DNA from: Arthrobacter ipis
Lineage (GTDB): Bacteria; Actinomycetota; Actinomycetes; Actinomycetales; Micrococcaceae
Assembly: GCF_014694315.1 (NCBI RefSeq)
Contig: NZ_JAAOXD010000009.1
Location: 131,854-195,853, forward strand
DNA length: 64,000 bases
Reading direction: 5' to 3'
The translations under genes and the position numbers were made by a program. Of this stretch, positions 25,834 to 33,714 are shown in pieces (position 1 is the stretch's first letter; each line of letters starts with the position of its first letter). Under the pieces are notes generated by a model. That model had not been told where the DNA came from. It worked only from the letters and a program-made list of their open reading frames with translations, and did not search any database.

Positions 25834-26283
25834 TTAGTCGGACTGCTTGCGCAGTGCTGCCCAGGCTTGGAAACCGCCGATCAGATCGGTCGCACGGCTC
25901 AGCCCCAGCCGTTGCAGGGTGTGTGCAGCGAGGCTGGAGCTATAGCCCTCATTGCAGACGACCACGATCCGCCGAGCAGGGTCGTCTGAGATCGGGAGCC
26001 GGTGGGGGCTGGAAGGGTCCAGCCGCCACTCGAGGACGTTTCGGTCAATGACGACCGCTCCCGGAAGATCACCGTCGCGGTCTCGCTGATCGACCGGCCG
26101 CGTGTCAACAACAAGGGCGCCCGCTGCCATCTCCCGCTCAAGATCCGATGCGTGAACACGCTCGAGCCCGATGCGGCTCTCAAGTAGTAATTGGTTGATC
26201 GTAAGAGTCCCTGGGGAATCGCGCGGATCTAAACTGCACTGGCAGGTCGCGACGCCGTCGTCGGGGATGTGACATTGCTTCAC
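25834..26283 (-). CDS. Rhodanese-like domain protein
   Basis: A 149-residue protein with an N-terminal extension containing three cysteines (MKQCHIPDD, ATCQCSLDP) and a rhodanese domain from about residue 40: ALVVDTRPVDQRD, LPGAVVIDRNVLEW, and the active-site loop VVCNEGYSSSLAA with the catalytic Cys. The C-terminal end is GGFQAWAAL. It is probably a cytoplasmic sulfur carrier or persulfide enzyme. It stands alone in a decaying region but appears intact. Confidence 0.82.
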   Translation of the reverse strand: MKQCHIPDDGVATCQCSLDPRDSPGTLTINQLLLESRIGLERVHASDLEREMAAGALVVDTRPVDQRDRDGDLPGAVVIDRNVLEWRLDPSSPHRLPISDDPARRIVVVCNEGYSSSLAAHTLQRLGLSRATDLIGGFQAWAALRKQSD

Positions 26284-26748
26284 CGTTTTCCTCGCTTTGC
26301 CTGCTGATCGGTCGGTCTTTCCACCATGAAGCGAAATGATGAGCTATTTCGGTCATCAATTTCAAGGGTATGGGGGGAGCCTGGTCAACGTGAGAGATGC
26401 GATCGAGACTCCAGGCTAGGCACCGCCACCTAGGGTTCTTTGGTGACTCCAATGGCAGGGAGAATTGTGGCGAATTGCTTCATCCACTGGGATACGCAGA
26501 GTACAAACTGACAGAATCGCAATTATCGCCGTTTTCTGGCTACGCTTCGCCGCTCTGAGTTAGTTGGCCCTTCGATACGCAGCCGACATTTATCAACGGC
26601 TCAAGACCGGTCCGCTCACCCACGCAGTTGTGCGAGAGCGGGGGTAGTCTGGAGGACCGGCCCAGGCGCTATTGCTGACCGCTCCACCGTGTGGGTGAAT
26701 AAGGGTCCAGGCGTGTGGCTGAATAGGGCTCCGGGGCAGGGTGCCGGA
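26284..26748. other. Intergenic, no credible gene
   Basis: This stretch includes lower-GC sequence (about 26440-26580). Reading frames on both strands show no family-like sequence, no good ribosome sites and no strong hairpins. Confidence 0.5.
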
Positions 26749-27314
26749 TCAGGCATCGAAATGCGTTTCCATGCTGCCGCCGGAAGGCTGTTCGAACAGT
26801 TCTGTGCGGAGTTTGCGGTTTCGGTTGCCGGACACTTTGGTGAGGATTTCCATCGCTTCTGCCTGGGAGCACCTGTTCTGCCCCATGATGACACCGCAGG
26901 CCAGATTGATGGCGGTCCGGCTTTGCAGGGCCCCTTCGAGGTCCTCCGCCCGGTTTTGGAAGCTGTCGATTCGCACCGACAGCGTAAGGGTAGTGTGGAC
27001 GGCTGCGGCGAAACCCACGGCATTTTTTCGAAGACGTTCGGGGTGAAGGCGCCGGGCCTGGACGCGAAGAAGTTCAGTGCCGCACTGGCTTCGCTGCTGA
27101 TTTCCAGAGGCACTCCCAAGGAGCTCCGAACGCCTGCCTCCGCGAATCTCCGGTTCAACTCCGGCCACCTGGAAGCCGAGGCGACATCGTCGATGATCAC
27201 AGGCGACATCTCGCGCAGGGCTTTGATACAGGGGCCGTCCCCTACTGCCTGCTCCAGCAGGTCAAGCTCCACGGCCCGCCTACTGCTGCCGGCAGCAGTA
27301 GGCGGGCCTGCGCC
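26749..27314 (-). pseudogene. GAF-ANTAR regulator, 5' truncated and frameshifted
   Basis: On the reverse strand the GAF part reads RRAVELDLLEQAVGDGPC, then VIIDDVASASRWPELNRR, and GVRSSLGVPLEI up to PNVFEK. At a run of six A (T6 at 27023-27028 on the plus strand) the frame is lost. One more A would continue it as NAVGFAAAVHTTLTL and into an ANTAR domain, with AINLACGVIMGQNRCSQ and AMEILTKVSGNRNRK. The normal N-terminal about 60 residues are absent: the frame opens just before a 34-base palindrome. ANTAR proteins bind RNA to block termination; this copy is probably dead unless slippage occurs. Confidence 0.65.
27274..27307. repeat. Perfect 34-base palindrome
   Basis: Two 17-base arms (first arm GCCCGCCTACTGCTGCC) meet without a spacer. 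It lies at the broken 5' end of the GAF-ANTAR gene, within its remaining reading frame. A zero-loop cruciform of this length is unusual for a terminator and may mark a rearrangement joint. Confidence 0.7.
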
Positions 27315-27666
27315 TTAGCTTGACGGTAACTGCGCATTCAATCTCGTCACCGGCCGCTTCGGAAACCGCCACGGCGGCCAGCTGGAGAGTCCTGAAAGGA
27401 ACTCAACTGCATTTTCGGAACCCGCGAGAACGCTCTGAAGCTCATCCGCAGGTTCCCGTCCCGAGGAATTCAACATGGGCCCATCCCAGGCCCGCCCGCC
27501 TATAGCGTCACGTGCGATATGCGTGAACCAGGGAAAAGGAGCGATCCTATAGTCGAGTGTGCTTCGTCCTGGGCGTGATTGGTGTGATGGCGTCGAGCTC
27601 GTGCGCGGACTGCAATACCGTGCCCGGAACAGCCCAGATCTTCAGACATTCACCTGCCCGTGGGAG
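27315..27666. other. Intergenic, no credible gene
   Basis: No coding sequence with a plausible start or family-like composition was seen on either strand. The region lies between the broken GAF-ANTAR gene and the acidic small protein. Confidence 0.45.
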
Positions 27667-27981
27667 TCACTGCTCGAGGTCGTCGGGATCGAACTGGCTT
27701 AATGGAGGCCCGCCGAAGTTCGCCGGGTCGCCGGTGGGATCGGCTTCCTCACCGCGGCGTGCTTCGCCGGGATCCATGTTCGCGGCCGCCTCTTCGAGAG
27801 TTGGTACGTCCGTTGATTGCTGTGTTGCGTCCGGCAGGGTTTGTTCGCTCTGGGATCCCTCTTCCTCCCCCGAGGCAGGGTCCAGCTCGGAAGACGAAGC
27901 GTTACCAGAGCTTTGGTCAAGCGGGGTGTCGTCGTTTTGGGCGACCTCAGAGTTGTCGTCGGGGAGGTTCTCGTTGCTCAT
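27667..27981 (-). CDS. Acidic, disordered small protein
   Basis: 104 residues from ATG 27981, with AGAAAGG upstream. The sequence is rich in Asp, Glu, Ser, Asn and Gln (MSNENLPDDNSEVAQ, PASGEEEGSQSEQTL) and lacks hydrophobic stretches, so it is probably intrinsically disordered and highly acidic. It ends FDPDDLEQ. Similar short acidic proteins occur in soil actinobacteria near stress genes, but no function can be given. Confidence 0.6.
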   Translation of the reverse strand: MSNENLPDDNSEVAQNDDTPLDQSSGNASSSELDPASGEEEGSQSEQTLPDATQQSTDVPTLEEAAANMDPGEARRGEEADPTGDPANFGGPPLSQFDPDDLEQ

Positions 27982-28546
27982 GATCGGGCCTTTCTGGTAA
28001 GCAGCCTGCCAATGCAACCAGCATATTGACGGAATGGCCTCCCGCGAGGCCGGCGACAACGAAAATAGCCATTAGGTGCGGGCAGTGATTGACATTGCTG
28101 CAATCTAGGAATAAGCGGCGATGTCTGCGGAGATACCGTCGGCAAGACGGTCGCCATGCGTGCGCTGTTTTCAAGAGAGTTCATGGTCTTTGTCGCAGGC
28201 ATGTTCCGTGCTGCGGGGCGGAGGTCCTTTTCCCGCCCCGGGCTGAGGCCCCGCCCCGTGAGCACAAGGGCACCGCGCAACCCGGGCCCTCGAATACCAG
28301 GCGGGGGCATTAAGATTCGTGGTTCCCCTCGGGTCGTACGCCACGAGTCCCAACCCGTAAATCAACAGAACTGAAGCGGACAATAAGCTGACTGTGGATC
28401 CGGGAGCACAAGGTGGCCGATGCAACCGCCGGCGGGTACTGGGCGAGGCATAGGGTACGGCAGTCGAGCAGGCCGGGCCAGGCCTCGGCGAGGTGTGGCT
28501 GCGCTGCAGTTCCAGCCGGAGAAGCCCGCCAGTACGAAATCAACGC
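27982..28546. other. Intergenic, no credible gene
   Basis: Several open frames exist on both strands but none has a good start or recognisable protein. The right part borders the truncated transposase, so this may be DNA left by element decay. Confidence 0.45.
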
Positions 28547-28813
28547 CTACCTCCGCGGCTCCCTCACCTGAGATCCCCGCCCGCGTGCCTCATACAACGG
28601 GGGAAGGCCCAGGTGCTCGGTCAATTCCGCTTCCAGCGCTGTCTCCAGCACATTCCTCGTGAGATGGTTCAGCAGCCCGCCCGGGCCTACCAGGCTCACG
28701 CCCTGCTCCTTGGCCTGCGTGAGCAACTGCTCCGCAAGCTCCTTCTGATCGATGATCTCTCCCGTGACAGGATCGATCATTACCCCTGTCATCTCGGTCG
28801 TGGACTTTGACAC
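28547..28813 (-). pseudogene. IS256-type transposase, N-terminal fragment
   Basis: From GTG 28813 (AAAGGAGA upstream) the frame encodes DPVTGEIIDQKELAEQLL, then VSLVGPGGLLNHLTRNVLE and ALEAELTEHLG, the conserved beginning of IS256/mutator-family transposases. Similarity stops at about residue 68, and the DDE catalytic domain (normally to about 410 residues) is absent. The 5' end with its ribosome site is preserved, so the element was cut from its 3' side. Confidence 0.75.
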
Positions 28814-29231
28814 GGCCGTCTCCTTTCGGATCAGGCCGGAACCTCACACACCGCTTTTCTTACAGTCCCGTTGCGAGACACGAGCAGCCGCCCGTTTCAC
28901 TTCGCATTGTCAGATCCATTACTGAAAGTGTGAAGCTCGAAATTTTGCCATCCGACGGGAACGGCGGTGCGTTCGAAGAACTCCGTGTCAATCTCGAATC
29001 CCAGTCCTGCTCAGGGAGAGACAGCCAGCCGTCGATGTGCTGTAGCGGCTTATCGACCGAGGCTGTCTTGAAGGGACGGGCTGAGGTGTCGTATTCGAAG
29101 AGCGGGTGTTGGCAATGGCGTGCAGGGATGCGAATTGACCGATAGCTGAAACTCGGAGCCACTCGGAAAGCCAAAACCTCTTTTGGGCCGCTCCGTCCTG
29201 TCGGCGCTCGGCCTAAACAATGGGTGATTAC
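28814..29231. other. Intergenic, lower-GC, no recognised gene
   Basis: A 167-codon frame on the minus strand (28860-29363) spans most of this region, but its protein has no family-like features and it overlaps the well-formed small gene at 29333. No transposon inverted repeat for the IS256 remnant could be identified by eye. Confidence 0.4.
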
Positions 29232-29315
29232 ATGGGAAATTTCCACGACATTCCCAGATTCGCCCAGCACCATAAGTACTACTACGACTCCAGATCCGGA
29301 GTAGCCCAAGACTGA
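29232..29315 (+). CDS. Possible 27-residue peptide
   Basis: ATG 29232 opens a frame reading MGNFHDIPRFAQHHK and then YYYDSRSGVAQD before TGA at 29313-29315. The ribosome site is weak. It is listed because the peptide is polar with a Tyr run and ends 17 bases before the small membrane protein gene on the same strand; it may be chance. Confidence 0.25.
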   Translation: MGNFHDIPRFAQHHKYYYDSRSGVAQD

Positions 29316-29332
29316 AAGTTGAGGGAACAGCC

Positions 29333-29485
29333 ATGGTTGAAAAAAACGCAGAGCGACATCCATCGAGCGTGCTGCTTTGGGTTGTGATGATCCCGCTCGC
29401 GGCGGTTATGGTGGCCGCACTCATTTACTTTATTGTCACTACAGCTATCCCTGTCATAGGTGAGGTATGGAAAGCGCTTTTCTAG
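29333..29485 (+). CDS. 50-residue single-pass membrane protein
   Basis: GAGGGA precedes ATG 29333 at ideal spacing. The product starts MVEKNAERHPSS and has one long hydrophobic segment at about residues 13-42 (VLLWVVMIPLAAVMVAALIY), then ends IGEVWKALF. Its size and layout resemble small accessory subunits of membrane complexes or stress peptides, but there is no partner gene nearby. Its codon use is less GC-rich than its surroundings. A hairpin follows at 29534. Confidence 0.55.
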   Translation: MVEKNAERHPSSVLLWVVMIPLAAVMVAALIYFIVTTAIPVIGEVWKALF

Positions 29486-29533
29486 ACACGACCTTGGGGC
29501 GAATAGTCTGTCGGCATCCGCCGTGCACGGCGG

Positions 29534-29567
29534 GCACGAGCGGCGAGGAACGCTTCGCCGCTCGTGC
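29534..29567 (+). terminator. Hairpin, 13-bp perfect stem
   Basis: Arms GCACGAGCGGCGA (29534-29546) and TCGCCGCTCGTGC (29555-29567) with an 8-base loop, 48 bases after the small membrane protein gene. No T-run follows, so it is a probable but not classical terminator. Confidence 0.55.
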
Positions 29568-29588
29568 GGGAGGCTCTGCGGGGCTGAG

Positions 29589-29616
29589 GTCGGGTTGGAG
29601 CACCCCCCAACCCGAC
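29589..29616. terminator. Second hairpin, 10-bp stem
   Basis: Arms GTCGGGTTGG and CCAACCCGAC enclose 8 bases. It follows the first hairpin after 21 bases; together they may form a tandem terminator or the scar of a mobile element. Confidence 0.5.
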
Positions 29617-29858
29617 GTCAGCTACACCGCTCAATAGGCGTCAGAATAGGATCCGCTTCCTGGTTACCTGACGCGCTCACGCCAAGGTCCCAGATCTCAA
29701 CCTGACACATTCAGTCGCGTAAGCCGGTCCTCCAGCGCGACACCTCTAGATCGCACCCTTGCCATAAGAATTTCGCGTGAATGCTGCCTTCCCGATGGGC
29801 GTATGCCCTGCCCGAGAAACTGCCCGCTGGTGGTGCCTCAAGCGCTACACCGGCGGGC

Positions 29859-29990
29859 ATGAACGCGCACCTCGTCGGCTACGCCCGGGAATCCAACAAC
29901 GAGCAGGACCTCACGGTCCAAGGGAACGGGTCCGCCGCCCTCGGGTGCCTATTGAAGGGATCTACGGTAATCATGGAATGACGGGAGCAA
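29859..29990 (+). pseudogene. Serine recombinase (resolvase) N-terminal remnant
   Basis: From ATG 29859 the frame reads MNAHLVGYARESNNEQDLTV, close to the resolvase start HLVGYARVSTNEQDLTAQ with the catalytic serine region kept, then SAALGCL. A frame change follows and the next conserved piece appears as IYGNHGMTGASS, like the usual IYVDHGLTGTNR. The remaining catalytic and DNA-binding parts are missing. It is a decayed Tn3-type resolvase or invertase. Confidence 0.65.
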
Positions 29991-30047
29991 GCTCGGCTGG
30001 CTCGCCCGATTCCCCCTCAGCTTCCTGAGCAGCCGTGCGCTTGACGC

Positions 30048-31043
30048 TCAGGATCGGTGAACCCGCGCCGCGAACCCGGAACCGTAGTGCTCGGCCAGTT
30101 TCGCCAGGCCCTCGTCCAGCGAGACGGCAGGCGTCCAGTCGAGGAGTTCTTGGGTCTCGCGCTGGTCGAACCAGTGGGCGGTGGAGAGTTGCTCAGCAAG
30201 GAACCTGGTCATCGGTGGCTCCTCTTTCCGGCCGGCCCAGGTCCAGAGCTTTTCCACCACCGCTCCCGCCGCCCGTGCAACCCCGCCCGGCACAGACCAC
30301 GACGGCGCGGGGACGCCCCCCGCAGCGCAGATGCCTGCCAGCAGCTCGCCGACCGGGCGGGGCTCGCCGTTGCTGACGACGAGGGCCCGGCCGTGGATGT
30401 GCTCCATGCGGTGCAGCGCGGCCACGATGGCCGAGGAGGCGTTATCCACGTAGGTGGTGTCGATCAGGGCCGCCCCGGCGTCGAGCAGCGGCAGGCGGCC
30501 GTGGCCGGCACGTGCCAGGACCCGTTCCACCAGCTGGGTGTCGCCGGGGCCCCAGACGATGTGCGGGCGCACCGCCGCGACCCGGAATTCCGGAGCGTCC
30601 GCTGCCAGTGCCAACAGCTCCGCCTCGGCCTTGGTGCGGGAGTAGTCGCCGTGCGCATGCTCCGGGTCAGCCGGTTCCGCGCCCAGCCCGGCAATGGCGG
30701 CGCCCGAGTTGGCCACGGACGGCGACGACACTAGCACCAGGTCGCGCACGCCTGCCGAACGGGCGGCCCGGAGCAGGCGGCGCGTGCCTTCGACATTCAC
30801 CTCGTCGAATTCCGCCGCACGGCCCGTGAACGAAACTTTTGCGGCCAAGTGGATAACGCCCTCGGCGCCGGCGACGGCGCGACCAACGGCGACATCGTCC
30901 CTGACGGACCCGCGGAAGTCCGCAGCGCTGTCGACCCCTGACGGACGGCGCTGGAACGTGGTGACCTCGTGGCCCTGGCGGACCAGCAGCCGGGCCACTT
31001 CCCGCCCCAGCAGCCCGCTGGCGCCGGTGACGAGAACCTTCAT
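30048..31043 (-). CDS. oleD: OleD-like NAD-dependent epimerase/dehydrogenase
   Basis: The 331-residue extended SDR begins MKVLVTGASGLLGREVARLL (Rossmann glycine motif). It has the active-site Tyr-Lys in HGDYSRTKAEAELL and VRPHIVWGPGDTQLVERVL. In the olefin pathway OleD reduces the 2-alkyl-3-ketoacid made by OleA to a 2-alkyl-3-hydroxyacid with NADPH. The start at 31043 overlaps the stop of oleBC as ATGA. Operon context with OleA and OleBC makes the assignment strong. Confidence 0.88.
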   Translation of the reverse strand: MKVLVTGASGLLGREVARLLVRQGHEVTTFQRRPSGVDSAADFRGSVRDDVAVGRAVAGAEGVIHLAAKVSFTGRAAEFDEVNVEGTRRLLRAARSAGVRDLVLVSSPSVANSGAAIAGLGAEPADPEHAHGDYSRTKAEAELLALAADAPEFRVAAVRPHIVWGPGDTQLVERVLARAGHGRLPLLDAGAALIDTTYVDNASSAIVAALHRMEHIHGRALVVSNGEPRPVGELLAGICAAGGVPAPSWSVPGGVARAAGAVVEKLWTWAGRKEEPPMTRFLAEQLSTAHWFDQRETQELLDWTPAVSLDEGLAKLAEHYGSGFAARVHRS

Positions 31044-33697
31044 GGCTGGCCCGGACGGCCGCCGGCCAGCACCCGTGAAGCCCAGCGGGACAGTCGGGTC
31101 CTGTCGATCTTGGCGTTGTGCCGGATGTCGGTGGGCTGTGCGGTGACAGCGAGAACAGCGGAGACGTTGACGCCAGCCGCAAGGGCTGCCCCGCGGACAC
31201 GCCCGGCAAGCTGCGGCGAAGCAGGGCCCGCCTTGCGTGCGGGAGGCACGGTCTCGACGACGGCGACGACGGCCTGCGTCCCGGACGGACCGACCCCGAC
31301 GACGGCGGCCAGCCCGACGTCGTCCAGGCGTTCGATGGCCTGTTCGGCGCCCACGGGCGTGACGACGGCAGCGGGCGCCGTCACGACGTGCGCGAGGCGT
31401 CCCTCCACCCAGAGCCGGCCGGCGGCGTCGAAGTGCCCGACGTCGCCGGTGCGGTGCCATCCGGGCAGGCTGGTGCTCTCCCGCTGGGTCAGCCAGAGCC
31501 TGTCGTAGGCTTCCTTGACGTGCGGGGAACTGACGATGATCTCGCCGGTAACCCCGGCTTCTGTCATGAAATCGGTCCCGGGTGCGGTGCCATCCGCCGC
31601 CAAGGGAACGACGGCCACGCGGGCGTCATGCACGGGCCTACCCACGCACACGCCATTGCCCGCTCCCGCCACGGTGCCGGCAGCAGCTTCGGCATCGGCG
31701 GTCTGGATCTGTTCGAGGCTGATGTCGGTGACCGGCAACGCCTCAGTCATGCCGTACGGGGTATGCAGCGAGGCCCGGGGCAGCAGCCGCTGCACCTCCG
31801 CCAGGAGCGGTTCGGGGATGGGCGCGCCGGCAGACAGAAGCAATTCGACAGCCTCCAAAGCTTGACGCCCTCCCCCGCTCACGCCATCCCGGGTGGCAAG
31901 AACGTTGCGCAAGGCCGCCGGCGAGGCGAAGACCACGGTGGCGTCTATGGCCGCGGCGGCGTCCGCCAGCGCGCGGGCCGTCAGGGTGCGGGGCGCAGTG
32001 ACGTCCATGTCCGGCGTTACCGAAACGGCACCGAGCGCCGGTCCCAGCAAGGCGAACGGGGCGAAGCCCGCCACCAGACGTGCGCCCGGGCTGATCCCGA
32101 AGGTTTCGGCCACCGTATCCCGCATCGCGGCCAGCTGCCGGTGCGTGTAAAGCACGCCTTTGGCGGGACCGGTGGAGCCGGACGTGAAGAGCACGGCAGC
32201 GTCGGCATCCGGGTCCGGAGCTTGGGCCGGACCCCGGCAAGAGAGGGTCGGGCTGACGCCGGATCCGCGCCGGCCGAGGGCGGCCAGGGAGGTTTCGACG
32301 CCGAGAAGGCGCCGGCGGGCAGCCGGCAGGTCCTGCACACTGATGCGCCGTCCCGGCCAGCCGAGCACAGCGGCAGCCGCCAGCGCCCTGTCGATTCCGA
32401 TGAGGAAATCCGGGGTGGCACCCTTAACGGCCCGGCTTAGTCCACGGCGGCCAAGGCCGGCGTCGGCCACGACCACCACGGCACCCAGCCGCAGGCAGGC
32501 GTAGAGGGCCACGGTCAGGTCGACGCCCGGCGGAACCATCAGGCTCACCCGGCTGCCGTGCTCTACGCCGCCTTCCTTCAGGCCAGCCGCGAGGGCGGCA
32601 ATGCTCTGTTCAAGCTCCCGCCAGCTGAGCGAGCGGGCGACGCTGCCGTTCGCGGCCATTTCCGCGACGGCGGTGGACCCGCCGGCGGCTCCTGCCGCCA
32701 GCTCGGTGAGCGGCGCCCAAAGCGGCGGGACGCCGTCGGCCGGGGCGTTTGTCCGTTGAAGACCAGGTCCGCTGTCGCGCCCCAGCTCGGCAAGCCACTC
32801 GAAGACAGGAGTGGCGATGTCCCTGTCTTCCGCGACGAGATGTCCGGCACCTTCGAAGCGGTGCACTTTCGCATGCGGAAGCCGGCTGATGAGGTCCTTG
32901 AGGTACCGGTCGGAAAAGATCGGGTCCCGCGGCCCCCAGAGCATCAGCGCCGGAACCTTCAGCCCGCGCAGCCCTTCGGCGACGCCGCTGAGCGCCGGGA
33001 AGCTCGGATGCGACGGCTCCGCGGGAATGTCCGCGACAAAGTTCCCCACGCCTGCGCGGCGGGCGGCACCACGGTAAGGGGCCATGAAGGCGCTCCGGAC
33101 ATCGGCGGCGAGCGGCGGGTGGGCCAGGGAATGAGTCACCCGCAGGAAGGTGTCCGACGTCGTCGTTCCCCAGCGGTGCACGGCCGGGTGCAGGGCAAGC
33201 CTCAGCGCCGGCGGGATGCCGGAGCCGGCGGGCTGGTGGACGGCGGTGTTGGTCAGCACCACGCCGGCGAGCTGCTCCGGATGTGCCAGAGCCCAGCCCA
33301 AACTGATCACGCCGCCCCAGTCGTGGCCCACCGAGACGACCGGCCCGTCCAGGCCGAGTGCATCGGTAAGGTCGCCCAGGTCGTTGATCCGGTCCGCCAG
33401 GCGCCGGAACGTGCCGGTGCGCTCCGAGTAGCCCATGTCCAGCTGGTCCACCGCCACCACACGCCACGGACGTGCGGGGTCGGATCCGGCGGCCAGCAGG
33501 CTCCGCCACAGGTAGGACCACGTCGGGTTGCCGTGCACGCACAGCAGTGTGCCGGCGGGAGTCAGCCCGCGGCGGGAGAGCTGGGCGCCATTGTCCAGGA
33601 GATGCCAGCGGCGCACCGTTCCCGGCGGATCCGCGGCGGAGGTGGACGCCACCGCAACTTCGCGCGACCATTCGGGGTCCACGCCGGGCCAGTCCAC
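31040..33697 (-). CDS. oleBC: OleBC fusion: alpha/beta hydrolase plus AMP-ligase-like domain
   Basis: About 885 residues. The OleB part (residues about 1-300) is a haloalkane-dehalogenase-like hydrolase with VSVGHDWGGVISLGWA (nucleophile Asp), LMLWGPRDPIFSD and the His in FEGAGHLVAED. The OleC part (about 330-885) is an acyl-adenylate-forming fold with AVLFTSGSTGPAKGVLYTH, TPYGMTEALPVT and GWHRTGDVGHFD. Together they turn the beta-hydroxyacid into a beta-lactone (OleC) and then the cis-olefin (OleB). The exact start is uncertain (GTG 33697 or 33682). Confidence 0.88.
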   Translation of the reverse strand: MDWPGVDPEWSREVAVASTSAADPPGTVRRWHLLDNGAQLSRRGLTPAGTLLCVHGNPTWSYLWRSLLAAGSDPARPWRVVAVDQLDMGYSERTGTFRRLADRINDLGDLTDALGLDGPVVSVGHDWGGVISLGWALAHPEQLAGVVLTNTAVHQPAGSGIPPALRLALHPAVHRWGTTTSDTFLRVTHSLAHPPLAADVRSAFMAPYRGAARRAGVGNFVADIPAEPSHPSFPALSGVAEGLRGLKVPALMLWGPRDPIFSDRYLKDLISRLPHAKVHRFEGAGHLVAEDRDIATPVFEWLAELGRDSGPGLQRTNAPADGVPPLWAPLTELAAGAAGGSTAVAEMAANGSVARSLSWRELEQSIAALAAGLKEGGVEHGSRVSLMVPPGVDLTVALYACLRLGAVVVVADAGLGRRGLSRAVKGATPDFLIGIDRALAAAAVLGWPGRRISVQDLPAARRRLLGVETSLAALGRRGSGVSPTLSCRGPAQAPDPDADAAVLFTSGSTGPAKGVLYTHRQLAAMRDTVAETFGISPGARLVAGFAPFALLGPALGAVSVTPDMDVTAPRTLTARALADAAAAIDATVVFASPAALRNVLATRDGVSGGGRQALEAVELLLSAGAPIPEPLLAEVQRLLPRASLHTPYGMTEALPVTDISLEQIQTADAEAAAGTVAGAGNGVCVGRPVHDARVAVVPLAADGTAPGTDFMTEAGVTGEIIVSSPHVKEAYDRLWLTQRESTSLPGWHRTGDVGHFDAAGRLWVEGRLAHVVTAPAAVVTPVGAEQAIERLDDVGLAAVVGVGPSGTQAVVAVVETVPPARKAGPASPQLAGRVRGAALAAGVNVSAVLAVTAQPTDIRHNAKIDRTRLSRWASRVLAGGRPGQP

Positions 33698-33714
33698 GCC
33701 GGGCCAGCCGGCGG

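Larger units (their letters stand above)
29486..29858. other. Intergenic with hairpins, no gene seen
   Basis: Apart from the two hairpins at 29534-29616, no supported coding sequence was found before the recombinase remnant. Confidence 0.45.

Noticed and set aside
26180..26452. 90-codon minus-strand frame upstream of the rhodanese gene
   Set aside because: Arg-rich, no domain, and it overlaps the rhodanese N-terminus in another frame.
28860..29363. 167-codon minus-strand frame in the decay zone
   Set aside because: No family-like sequence, no good start, and it overlaps the better-supported 50-residue gene on the other strand.
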